Counted from the first letter of the stretch, positions 47,571 through 58,704 are shown. The stretch is DNA of 64,000 nucleotides from Muricea muricata (GCA_963855995.1 OY979717.1:70540354-70604353); one strand, 5' to 3'. Program-made: numbers and translations. The notes: generated by a model from the letters alone, not told the origin.

Positions 47571-50500
47571 GTTGTCCCCAATTCGCCCGCAGACTGATGT
47601 TTCACAAACAGATCAAATTCATTCTGAAATAAATATCAGTACAAGTTAGTATAATTGTTAATAAACACTCAAGGAAAAACTATAATTGTGCAAATTATGA
47701 TTGGTTTTCATGTTGTCTCCAAAATATGAAATTGACACTAAAGTGTCCAAGGAGGGGGTATAAAGAAGTAAAAATCTGCATAGAGAACTCATCAGAATAT
47801 TGCATGGGCAAATCTAGCCTGCAAAGCAGGTGCTCTTGTCTTTCTTAGCATTATATATTTTAATGAAATAATATCTTTCAAGAAATATGATCATACTTTG
47901 TAAAGGGTAACCTTGGCATGCCAGTCTGCGAATTCTGTGCTCAGGCCTTCCAAACGTTCATAACAACTATTTCCAACACGAAATGTCCACTGTACATTTC
48001 TAGCGCGCTCTTCAAACAGCTGATCACCATGGTAACCAACAGTACCTAGCACTTCTTTTCTTTCTGGGTGGTTTGGGGCATTGAACTGGTTTGGGGTGAT
48101 AAATGATGGAACATACTTTGCCTGGTTTGAAACCATCATCTGTGCCATCTCTCCTGCAATATTTGGGTTTTTAAACTGCATGCCAACGCAACACTATATA
48201 GATGAAAACAATTTTTTGTTCAAAAAATATTTTCCGTGTTGATATACACTTGTGTAAATAGACAGGAGTAGTGAAACACACTTCCTAGATATTTCTTTTT
48301 TAAAAATTTACTTAAAAATTAATTCTTTTGTTGAATATTTCACGCTCTACATGATTCTTGCTCTCAATTTCAATGAGATAATAGCTGATTCGGGCTTTGC
48401 CCTCATCAGCTACCACCTCATAGAAATCTTGAGCTCGTAAATCTAATTGTTAATTAGTAACTTACAATTTACCCTGCTCGAGTAATCACTTAAGACATCA
48501 AAACACATAATTAATTAAAGGGAAAAAAATACTAATTATAGATGTCATCACATACAGTACCGTCGTTATCCGAGCAGGGTGAAGTGTAAAATCTTTATAC
48601 CAGTATAATCTTTTAATATGTATTTATACTAACCAGTTCGGATTTCTCTTTCATTTCCCTAGAGTAAGGATGCGTAATATGCTTAATCACATACGATTTC
48701 AAATTTCTAAGCTTCTCTACGTATTTGACAAGAACACGACTACTCAAAATAGCCCATCTCGACTTTAACATTTTTATTACAGATGGCGTCGGGAGCAACT
48801 CTGTGAGTTGAAGTTCTGTGGCGGGTTTTGTTCTTTTACTGGGGTCAAGATAATTGTCGACCACTGTCTTTAATAGCAAACTGATGTGTCCAATGAATGC
48901 TGCGGTTTCTGTGTTCTTTATCTTGGACTTTGGCTTGTATTTCGAAGTCTATGTTATCTGCGACAATTCTGCAAGTGACAGAATTTTATGTACAGTCAAT
49001 TATTGAATAATCATAGTCTATCTTGTCTTTTCTAATGAAATATTTCCGCCGTATCTACGACTTATTTTGATCAAGGCACGTTACAGTCGTTAATGTAAAC
49101 AAACGCTTTGTTTACATTTTGAGCTGCTATATTTGTAAAATTCGAGTGAACTAACTGAATATCTGACACTTTTTGGCTTTGCTATGCTCCTAATGGAATA
49201 TAAACCAGCGTTTCAATTAAAAAAAAAATTAAAATGCAAACTTTGGACAATGTGGTCCACACTTGTTAAAAAGCAGAACCGAAGCGCAGAAGCGACTGTA
49301 ACCTGTCTTTCAATTTCAATTCTGGATTGGATGATATAACTTAACGAATTGTTGGATTTAAGATTTTAGTCGCACATGTATACATTTGTGTTCATATGCT
49401 ACATGTTTGTTTTTAGTTTGAAATAAACCACCCCTTTAACTCTATTAATTATTTAGAGTAAGGAAACTTACTTAAAATGAGGTATGTCATCATTCTGTAA
49501 ATTTTGGATGGCTGACGAAAGTACTTCGTCTGTGTAAAGACACTCTCCTAATTGTGTTTTTGTTGCTTCCATGATTTCAACGCAATTTTGGTGTCCCACT
49601 TGACTATAGTGTTTGTATTGTTGAACTGTCGCAATGTCAAGCCAAATCTCTTTATCTAAATTCATGTCAGAATCTTCACGAGCGAGCTGACTAGAACTGA
49701 TATCCTCTAGAAAGCGCAGAGCGGACAATTTTTTTCAGCATCGTTTTTCCAAAGGAGTACTTTTGCGTCGAAAGACTTTCCCATTTGTCTTTGAAGATTC
49801 ACCATGTGTGAAGGTGACATGCATACTCCTAAACGGTTAAGGCGAACAGTATCTTCATAATTCGCACCACTGTGGAAAAGAATTGCGGAAATCCTGTATG
49901 CCAAGGCTGACATTTCGACGTTTCTACATCGGTCCAGGACAGATGTCGCTAGAGCAATAGCGTGTGATTGTTTTTCAACTTTTTCACTTGTCTTTGCTCC
50001 AACAGAACCCCTAACACAAGCGTTCCAAACAGGGAGATGAATCCTTACCTCTTCCAGAAATAATCTATTAGAGTAGGCTGCTAATTCCTCGGGCGTGCGA
50101 CCTTTCAGGATAGAATCTAACTTGCTGAAGTTTTTAAATTCATTAGAAACTTGTTTGTTTAGTGCATTCAGTAGTTCATCGGTTAAACTTTCGCACTTTA
50201 ACATGGCAAACGCAGCTGTTTTCCAGTTTTTGCATGCAATGTTCCGAACAATAGATTTCGCCGTTGCGTCTTTCACATGCCGCACAACAACATTACCAGT
50301 AGAACTTTTAATAACTACACTGACTGTGTTAGCTTTCTCGTCTGTCTTAAGCAAGTCGTCATGTATGTTGAAAACAGAAGAAACATTTACTTCGCACCCA
50401 ACGCCTTGTCTGTCCGATGTCTCTTCTGGAAATAAAGGTTTTTTCACATTCCTTTGTTTCTCGACATTTTCTTTGGCTTCGGCAGAATGTTTCGGTTGCT

Positions 50501-51102
50501 TCCTGATCGTAGGGCTGTGTTCCAAGGTTGTAGGGATCTGTCGTTTAGATTGTTCTTCGGTTTCGTCTTCTGAAGATTTGCGTGGCGCGTAAATGGATTT
50601 AAGAAGTAGAGCCGACATTGAACAATAGTCTCTAACTTTCCTTCCGCACGTAAAACATACTCGATCGGACATATTCTCATGTTTAACAACACAAATGCCA
50701 CTGTTCTCGCGCATTTCGGCTAATACAATATTTTAAAACCATCCCTTTCATTTGATTTGAAAAAATTCAGCCACGAGCATCTCGTCAGTCTAAAACTGCA
50801 CTTGCAAATCCTACAAAAATCGTTGCTACTCTCAGGTTTAGCTGGGCGTCCCTTTTCACAACTTTCGTACGCGTTTCAGACATCTGTGCACGCAACAATT
50901 TATCGAAAATATAAATCTTTTTTTCCAGCGCACAATTATTACGATAAAAGCTTATACACAATATATCGAACACAATGGGTATTATTTTTGTAAACACGTT
51001 TTCCCGGGAAATGTATAATTATCTCGCCGGCCTAATAATAGAATGCGCTGTGATTGGTCAGTCGTTGAAAGGTTAGATATCATTAATAAATGGGCGTGTT
51101 TC

Positions 51103-51177
51103 AAATTATGGGAGGATGGCGGCAGGCGCTCTTTCAATTTCCCTCCTTAAACCCGAGAGCGCCTGATTCGCAGGCTA
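51103..51177 (-). repeat. Right terminal inverted repeat
   Basis: Complement of the left TIR with one mismatch (GATTCG against GCTTCG near the tip); followed directly by the ATGATGGGT duplication. Confidence 0.95.
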
Positions 51178-51387
51178 ATGATGGGTTTAATCACTAAATT
51201 TTAGTAGTTCCACAATTATTTTTGGACCGACATTCAGGCAACTGACATTCTACGGGAAGTAACATCCTCCACATCCCCCCAAATTTGCGCCCCTCTGAGC
51301 CCCACAGGAATAGAACCTCAGAAGTAAGTGTCCTTTTTAAGTGGCTGCCCCACCGATTCAAGTTGTTTCCGGCGCCCCTGATAATAC

Positions 51388-51694
51388 CTAAGAGAGTGCT
51401 CGATATTAGACATGTTATATGTTATTATGATACGCGAAAGGTAAAAGTTCTCTTACTACCTGAAACGATAAAGGAAAAATCTACGTTTAAAGCGAAGGCC
51501 TTTCGTCGGGAGGCCTTTTGCGTATCATTGAATGCATTGCCTACACTGGCAACGTTAGTTCGATATATATTATTATACCTGTTAAACTTTTTGAGAACGT
51601 GGCAAACCCATTGTTAGCGAGATTGTTAGTGGTTATGTGAATTTGTTGAAATCGTGCGTCGTGATATACTGCTGTATAAGATAGTGGACAGCTA
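51388..51694 (+). repeat. Second copy of the 32.6-kb dispersed repeat, with an inserted hairpin
   Basis: Matches 32,603-32,750 in order, but about 160 bp is inserted after GTTATTATGA: a hairpin with ATACGCGAAAGG at one end and CCTTTTGCGTAT at the other (51,429-51,528), then AT-rich sequence. The 5' flank (51,288-51,380) holds GCGCCCCTCTGAGCCCC-like GC-rich repeat ends. Confidence 0.65.
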
Positions 51695-51698
51695 TTAA

Positions 51699-52370
51699 AG
51701 TGCATATGAAAGAATTTTTATTTTTTCCCTAAAAATCGGCCATGACGAGACGATCCGAATGATGTATATCATTATTTGATGCGACAAATACTTCCAGAGA
51801 TATTTAGCTTCGAACACGCCAAAAAATAGGTTTTTTTAAATCAGGCCGGGAGAAAAGAAGCTGGGTACGAATTAAGGTTTGTGACGTCAAATCAAGAACG
51901 GAAGTAATTTGACCTCCTAATTGTTCTTTAGTGTTTTGTATAAACAGCGCAATTAAATTAGAAAAATTTGAGAAAATTTGTTTTATTTTACGAAAGTTAT
52001 ACTAATATGAGTAGTTCTAAGGTATACTCCGATTAAACGTTTTCATCTAATGAATCAGAGCCGGATTATGTTCATGAATACGAACTTGAAGTCGAGCATT
52101 TTGATGTAGCCATGTAGGTTCCACTTCGCCATCGCACGAGGCAAAGGTGAAGGCATCGGAAGACAGTGTAGCTGCGGCAGCTTCAATTTCTTGGATCATA
52201 CAGGAAAGCCAGTCATGTGTAGCACATCATTCAGGATTTAGGATTACCTGTTTAGAGAAATGGTCACTCCGGATGGCCGCAAGTAAATATCGAACAATAT
52301 CTCGCCGAACATATCGCCGAATGGTTCAGAAGAGGCGTAAGTATTAGACTGAGGTTTTGTTGCAATTAAA
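51699..52370 (+). pseudogene. P2X7-like gene remnant of a third TTAA element
   Basis: TTAA (51,695) then AGTGCATATG starts an arm similar to the 34.4-kb element, including CCGGGAGAAAAG and GTGACGTCAAATC. About 110 bp after the latter, ATG at 52,008 opens MSSSKVYSD, a stop, then SNESEPDYVHEYELEVEHFD, the acidic N terminus common in invertebrate P2X7-like transposon proteins. In another frame SCVAHHSGFRITCLEKWSLR then MAASKYRT follows, matching the C..HP.F...CL...L..A...Y motif of P2X7 C-terminal domains, before a likely donor (GGC|GTAAGT). Several stops and frameshifts show decay. The right end of the element was not found. Confidence 0.55.
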
Positions 52371-53386
52371 AGTAATTGACATGTTTTACACAAACACGCT
52401 ATACTCACTTTAAGAAATAGACTACATAAATTATAACCTTAATACAGCTAACGATACCCTCGCAATTAGATACCATAGACCGCAGATTAAAAATTCATGC
52501 AGTGGTTGTTTGCAATTTGCTTTTCTTCATGTTATTGCTCAAATTACTGTACATAATTTTGTTTCCAATATTTTTTGCTTTACCATGAAAAATATACCAC
52601 CAGATACCACAGCATTCTTCACAGATGCTATCTAATTTATTTGCCTTTATTTTGTTTTTTGTATACTTACTATTTCTAATCTTTTTTTAGGTTCTAGCAG
52701 GCAAGATCACATAGAGACTAGAGTTTTCTCAACTTGTCTACAGCATGTGTATACCAATCAACTCAGACAAAATTTAGGGAAAATTCAGATGTATTTACAG
52801 GTTTTGATTAGGATATTGACTCAGAATAATAAACTGTTTTACAAATACAACATACTATTTTTACACTTTGCCCCAAATGGCCTTTGTTCAACTGTTTTAA
52901 TAGCATAGTCAATGTTTGCTTCCCCTATCTAAGGTTGAGCCAAATATTGTTTAGTGCATTAAATCTATTGTGCACAAGTCGAGTGCAATGAGGCAATGAC
53001 AACACAAAACTGCTAAAGGTCACTTGGTCATCTTGCACATACACTTTTTCTATCTATTTCCATCACATTTGTTGTATTAAATATCTATTTGTTAATAAAA
53101 TAAAACTACAGAATTAAATATACAATATCTACAATATCATATAATCATTTGCCACTCTGCTTATTCCTTGGGCAATCCAGGACATTTTCATGTCCCTTCT
53201 GGTTTCTCAACAATTTTCAGACACTATAAAATAATCCCTGAGCCAACGGCGCGAAGCGCTGTTCCGGGCGTTAGCCCGGGGCGAAAGTACTAATTCCGCA
53301 CGGCTATTTACACCCGGGAAAAGGAAAGCATAGCGAAGTCTGAAGTTCATCAAATATCGCCGGCGCGTGGCTCAAGGGTGGCGGTC
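52371..53386. other. AT-rich non-coding stretch
   Basis: No gene is seen. A GC-rich patch at 53,240-53,375 (CGGCGCGAAGCGC, GCCCGGGGCGAAAG, GCCGGCGCGTGGC) resembles the end of an unidentified repeat. Confidence 0.45.
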
Positions 53387-55208
53387 ATAGACATAATAGG
53401 TCTAGATTGCTGACTCCATAGTCGGAGGCGTGACCTGTATGATAAATCCAAGATGGCGCGGGAACCGGGCAAAAAACTATAAGACTCTACAGGGAAATCC
53501 ATGTTTTTCGCGATTTAAAACGTCTCGTTGCTTGGAATCGCTTCGAATCAACATTTTTTGGAAACAACTAATTATTGCAGAAGTCTTGAGCACTATTTGT
53601 GTAATTTCTGCTGAATTCCTCGTGAAAATCTCGCTCGTGAAATGTGTTGTGAATTTGTCACTTGGTCAGTTCGAGACATTTGTTGTCCAAAATATGTATT
53701 TTTGACCGCCTTTGGCCTCTTGGGTGTTATTGTGACCTACAGCTATCCTAAATTAAACATTTACAAAACGATGGAGCAAGATCTTTGCGTACAAAGATCT
53801 TTGCGCACAAATCTTCGCTTACAAAGATCTTTGCGTACAAAGATCTTTGCGCACAAATCTTCGCTTGATTTGTGTGGTGTGTGATACCTGATACGTTAGT
53901 AATATTTACTACATAGATACGACTTCAAGCTAACGTACTGTTTTCGAACTTCAAAGACGGATAGGTTATCAAGTAAATATTGTCTGAATTATGTAATATG
54001 CATTACCAAAATATAATCGAAAACTGGTGCTACAGCTGCTAGTTTCGTTCGTGTGAATCGTGCGTGAAATGTGGGTAGAATTAACTGAACAGTCCACAGT
54101 TTAATGACTGAATTTTTTTTATTTGAATTTAAACTATATGTTTATTTTGAAATTAACATAATGGTAAACTTTGGCATACTTTTGCATACAGTGTACATAG
54201 AATGCAACATGCACCTGCTTGCTGGCTTGTGCAACATTGGAGCAAAGTCTGCAAACATGCGAGTATGGTAAAGCAATATTCTAATGCCCATTTGCTATTT
54301 TCCAATGAACAATTAGTCGTGATTATAAAATCATTAATAATTCATGAAGAAATCTGCACAAATCATCAGAAAATCTAGCCTAACCTGCCAACTGTGCTCA
54401 ATATTGACAATGATAAATTGATGATGATAAATTTATTTACTGAGTCTGAGGGTCATCAACTAAACTGAACCCAGACTACCTGATTAGACTCTAGAAGTTT
54501 TCTACATTTTTGCGCAAAATTCTCTGGTGAAAAGGATCTTTTATGCGCAAAATAAAACTTTTCAGTCTGGGTAGTTTGCACACACTCAACACAAATTTAA
54601 CCTAATTAAGCGTGAAAGACATTGTATGAAGTGAACACAAATACCGTTAGAATAATTTTCAAATTGGCAACGTCAAAAAATGTATCATCTTGCTCCATAG
54701 ATTCATCGACACACTGTGACACTGCATTACAGTATACATGATTGTAAATGAGAATCACACACCACACAAATCAAGCGAATAATCGATTTGTACGCGAACA
54801 TCTTGCTCCATCGTTTTTTAAATGTTTGATTTAGGATAGCTGTAGGTCACAATAACACCCAAGAGGCCAACGCCGGTCAAAAATACATATTTTGGACAAC
54901 AAATGTCTCGAACTGACCAAGTGACCAATTCACAACACATTTCACGAGCGAGATTTTCACGAGGAATTCCGCAGAAAGTACACAAATAGCGCTAAAAACT
55001 TCCGCAATAATTAGTTGTTTCCAAAAAATGTTGATTCAAAGCGATTCCAAGCAACGAGACGTTTTAAATCGCGAAAAACATGGATTTCCCTGTAGAGTCT
55101 TATAGTTTTTTGCCCGGTTCCCGCGCCATCTTGGATTTATCATACAGGTCACGCCTACGCAATAGTAATTATACTATGAGTCAGCAATCTAGACCTACTA
55201 TGTCTATG
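53387..55208. mobile_element. 1.8-kb foldback element
   Basis: The left end TAGACATAATAGGTCTAGAT and the right end ATCTAGACCTACTATGTCTA are inverted; arms of about 440-480 bp are clearly homologous (both contain GATTTAAAACGTCTC or its complement). Just inside the left arm, 53,778-53,872 has two tandem units of about 47 bp containing AAAGATCTTTGCGTAC. The interior has no ORF with a domain. Confidence 0.85.
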
Positions 55209-56055
55209 GTGATGGTGAGTGGGTGGTCATCACTGATCTCAAAAATATGGCGGACTATTAGGAGTAGCAAACACTTAAGGCATCCAAAAAGGCAAGAACT
55301 GAGACGAAAACGAATGCGACAAGACTCTTGAAGAGAGATTAATTCTGGGAAAATACAGAGAAGCGCCAAGAATTGACTACGGCGTGAAACACAAGGCAAG
55401 TTTGTTGATAATGCGTATTTATACTTGTGTCTTAATGCTTTATAAAGGCCGGCGTAGCCGTACTCATCCAGTCTATTCACTGTTGAAATTCCAGAGTAAG
55501 TTTATGTTTTGTAAATGCAAGACAGTGTTCTTATTACTGTATTTCAAAATATTGACGGACTTTACATCTAAAAGAATGAGAGCGAAGATACAAATAGGCC
55601 GTAGGATGAGCGTCCAAAAGATGCAATTCCGTTGCACCCCTCGTGGAACTACATAATTTTCACACGAATGGATAGATAAAAACTCACTTTATTAGAATCC
55701 GCTGCTCCCCAAGCGAAACAGGTGCACAATTTGGGAAAAAATTCCCTCCAAAGTTTGTTAATTTCGCGCTTTGAAATATTCGAACCGCCATTGTTTTGGT
55801 GACAATACGCATGCGCACGTCATCCAAACTCCCACTGCGCACGCGCATTTAACAAAAATGGATTTTCCCTGTAGGTTTTCCCCCGTTTACTATGTCAAAA
55901 CCACAAATAAAAGACACGGAATAGAGCTCAAAATTTGTAATATTAACAAATAAACACACGCTCTTAAATATTTCCCAGATCGCACTGAAAACTACGCTTG
56001 CTTGTATGCTAAATTATTTTAATTGATTTATTGAAATATTGGTTTTAACATTCTA

Positions 56056-56310
56056 AAGGACTGGTCATAAAGTATAGGGGGGGGGGCTATAAAAATTTAA
56101 TTATTAAAAGGCTAATTTTGTGTGGCCCACCCCTGATTTTCCTACAAAATATACATGACCCACCCCCTATTTGGCACTAGAAATCCTTAAATGTCCTCCC
56201 AGTATATCCTTAAAATCTTCATGACCCACCCCTATTTGTGACTTGAAAAATTCATGACCCACCCCTCAATTTTCATAGCCCCCCCCCCCTATACTTTATG
56301 ACCAGTCCCT
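56056..56310. repeat. Palindromic MITE with poly-G/poly-C arms
   Basis: AGGACTGGTCATAAAGTATA then G10 at the left; C11 then TATACTTTATGACCAGTCCC at the right. The interior repeats ATGACCCACCCC. It sits inside the 55.6-58.4 kb element and shares end style with the 9.68-11.38 kb element. Confidence 0.8.
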
Positions 56311-56515
56311 AATTCAATACAAATTTGTGTGAGGTAAAAACCCACATGTATCAAAAAGGATGGATGATAAATAAATATACATACAACTATAAATAATAAA
56401 TATATATACAATTCCCACGATCAAGGAACAAATTAAATATTTCAATAAACTAAAACCTCAGCTTAACTTAAAAAACATTTTTGCAGAAAGCAAAAGGATT
56501 TCCTATTATTTGATG

Positions 56516-56645
56516 CAGGGGCGGTCAACGATCGATAATTGAGGCAGGTGTGTGTGCTAATATTCATATATTCGTGTTAACAGACTACAAAAACAATTGA
56601 TTTAAAAATAAATAAATAATGCAGAACACAAATATGCATAATACG
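56516..56645. repeat. 3'-incomplete member of the hAT-MITE family
   Basis: CAGGGGCGGTCAACGATCGA then AATATTCATATATTCGTGTT and ACAAAAACAATTGATTT match the 31.17-kb MITE; the right CCCTG end is absent. Confidence 0.65.
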
Positions 56646-56766
56646 ACAAACATTTTCGCGCAACAATGTTTCCCAGTTTGTCCCACGCTTTAAGTTATAT
56701 TTTTTCAAAAAACCTCTGGCTGAATCTTTAATGTATTATTGAATAACTATGCAAGATATGTTTGGC

Positions 56767-58171
56767 TCAATTTAAATTGTGCGTTCCATCTATCACAAGT
56801 CTGTTCCATGGATACCAATCTTGAATTTCAATTGATGTTTGTTTGGTGCTCTTCTTACCCTCGATTGGCACATACTCGCTTAAAGTTGGCTCTGAAGAGA
56901 ATCCGCAAGTCCAAGCCAACATATTATAATGTTCACATGGGACTACTTTTTGCTGATTATCCATTGTCAAATCAGATGCCCATGGTGGCCAAGGAAGATT
57001 TAGTTTTGGTATTTCTTGGACTTTTTCATGAAGAATCATTGCAGCATTGTATAGAATTTGTAACTCATTAACTTCAGAATTGTTCTCAGTTTCTGTGTCA
57101 GAATTCAGATTCTAATCATGAATGGTACAGTTTTCTTTATCCTTGTTTTCAGACTTATTTGACATATGTTCTCCAACCAATTCAGAAGAATCCAAGTTTT
57201 CAAGATATACAATCTCACAAACATTTCTCATTTTAGAAACACAAAATACAAGTTGGGGGTAGCTTTTCATCAGTTGTTGCTTGAGTTTAAATGCTCTATA
57301 TTTAGATGCATCCACATTCTTGATGACTTTTGCAATGGTAAAAAATTTCTCCAGAATGTCTTTCATGTACATTATTTTCTTATCTCCAATTATCTGTCTC
57401 TATTACTTCCTTACAGAAAACATCATCTTTGTGATAGAAGAATTCCAGTGCTACACAGTCTTTCCCCCGAATTTGCACAAGTATCCGTTCATCATTCTTT
57501 CTCTACGTAAAAGACCAGCATCAGTTGTTTCTGCCAACATGAGTGGTGTTCTTCTTCTCTTCTTTGTTACCTGGTGTTAAAACAAATGTGTTAAACAAAT
57601 TACCTAGTAATAACAATGCTGGATATTCATAGCATTGATAGCAATGTTATCCACATGTCCATATAACGCTAGAATAACTGTATATATACCTATCAGAGTG
57701 CCCCTACCTTGTCGAACGAAAACCAAGCTAAAAAGCGTCTCTCCCACAAATAATATACACATATCTCTGGAAGCACGTGCGCGTTTCTTTGTGGCAAGGT
57801 GGCGGCTTCAGGTGATACTTCGGTAGAAGTTGGGCCTTTGCCCTTTACAGCTAGTTCTTTCGCCCTTTTCTCCTTTCTCTGTTGTCTGCGGATCTTCCCT
57901 TCATCACAAAATGTCTTCATATGATGGAACCATTCTAAATTAATGCTGTCAGGATTCTTCTCCATGTACGAAGTGACAGATCCGTCATCGATGTTCTCAT
58001 ACGATTTTTAGCTATTTCAGCTTGTTGACAATTAAGTTTGGCTCATTTGGACCTACACTCAAGACATTTCTTAAGCCTTTGGCGTGTAACTTTGCAAAGT
58101 TGCTCCGTAGCGCCATCAAAATGCATAAAACATGAGGATATCCGAATATTATAAATATCTTCAGCCATCAT
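56767..58171 (-). pseudogene. N-terminal part of a long invertebrate transposon protein, decayed
   Basis: Reading from ATG 58,171 on the minus strand gives LKKCLECRSK, a TGA, then NIDDGSV, WFHHMKTFCDEGKIRRQQRK, ETTDAGLLRRERMMNGYLCK, KDCVALEFFYHKDDVFCKEV, YRAFKLKQQLMKSYPQLVFC and NLPWPPWASDL. This matches the order of a recurrent long transposon-encoded protein in cnidarian and other invertebrate genomes (FHxxC..F.D..KI, YP.LVF, WPP.A..L). I cannot name the superfamily securely. Several frameshifts and stops occur (about 58,047, 57,998 and 57,440), and the expected C-terminal half is missing, so the element is internally deleted and dead. Confidence 0.6.
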
Positions 58172-58704
58172 TATTTTGCATAACGCAGTTTAGCTGATGT
58201 GCGCATGCGTATTTGTCACCAAAACAATGGCGGTTCGAAAATTTCAAAGCGCGAAATTAACAAACTTTGGAGGGAATTTTTTCCCAATTGTGCACCTGTT
58301 TCGCTTGGGGAGCAGCGGATTCTAATAAAGTGAGGTTTTATCTATCCATTCGTGTGGAAATTATGTAGTTCTACGAGGGGTGCAACGGAATGCGTTTTCT
58401 AAGCATCTTTTGGACGCTCATCCTACGGCCTAAAAATTGGCTTGAAACGGTTTTATTTCAAACTCAAAGTTTATGTAGATAAAATTTAGTTTCATAAATA
58501 TTTCAAAACGTCTAATATATGTAATTAATAGGTCGTATTTTATACCAAATTTAAGCTTACATTAGGCGTAATAACATACCAATGACAAATGGTGTACCAT
58601 TTTAGAAAATTGTCAATAAAACAAGGATTAAAAACTCAATATGATATCATTTTGAAAAAATAAACAGAAAGAATAACAATTGCCGTGTTACCACAGATCA
58701 GGTA

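Larger units (their letters stand above)
44221..50714 (-). pseudogene. DUF6589/Academ-type transposase, seven exons, broken
   Basis: Exons by frame and splice consensus: 50,714-49,472; 48,968-48,634; 48,175-47,897; 47,623-47,571 plus 46,589-46,417 (split by an insertion); 46,086-45,861; 45,325-45,200; 44,930-44,221; about 1,045 codons. The N terminus has CFTCGRKVRDYC; then LDRCRNVEMSALAYRISAIL, ADNIDFEIQ, SIHWTHQFAIKD, YHGDQLFEERARNVQ, RLEGLSTEFADWHAK, REIEAHICASFMEM, two C2H2 fingers, EGDGDRLFDLYRLC, LKWNRFYNK, NIPLDLRKEQLNK and FTPGRQGHASFP. These blocks are, in order, the pattern of DUF6589-type transposon proteins; the RNase H-like acidic triad cannot be fixed by eye. Breaks: a frameshift in an A7 run (49,727-49,733), one near 48,855, a TGA in exon 5 (about 46,026), and frameshifts near 44,800 and 44,437. 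The first Met is at 50,714; an in-frame Met at 50,672 is an alternative. Confidence 0.85.
40447..51177. mobile_element. Complete 10.7-kb AcademH-like DNA transposon (inactive)
   Basis: Terminal inverted repeats of 75 bp (40,447-40,521 and 51,103-51,177; one mismatch) begin TAGCCTGCGAAGCAGGCGCT. Both outer sides carry the perfect 9-bp duplication ATGATGGGT (40,438-40,446 and 51,178-51,186). Inside are two convergent genes: a RecQ-like helicase (+, 3 exons) and a DUF6589-type transposase (-, 7 exons), tail to tail with a gap of about 375 bp. From memory, Academ-superfamily transposases paired with a helicase are called AcademH and make target duplications of about this length; the name is inference. 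Both genes are broken, and three other elements have inserted (41.2, 45.4 and 46.6 kb), so this copy cannot move on its own. Confidence 0.88.
55596..58431. mobile_element. 2.8-kb TIR element with degenerate transposon ORF
   Basis: The ends AGGCCGTAGGATGAGCGTCC / GGACGCTCATCCTACGGCCT are inverted repeats of about 220 bp (also sharing CAATACGCATGCGCAC / GTGCGCATGCGTATTTG). The element interrupts copy B between ATACAAA and AATTGG; the exact duplication is ambiguous in an A-run. It contains a broken minus-strand ORF and two smaller MITEs. Confidence 0.85.

Noticed and set aside
46576..47649. Two similar 60-80 codon ORFs on opposite strands (CNRCCPTERYIRTVRIPG)
   Set aside because: They are the two arms of one foldback element; similarity comes from the inverted repeat, with no start context or domain to support a gene.
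50095..50592. 165-codon plus-strand ORF
   Set aside because: Exact antisense shadow of transposase exon 1, which has the recognisable family motifs.
40447..51177. Host WRN/RecQ gene or Helitron interpretation of the helicase
   Set aside because: The gene lies inside 75-bp TIRs with a 9-bp duplication and next to a DUF6589 transposase; there is no Rep domain, and Helitrons lack TIRs and target duplications.
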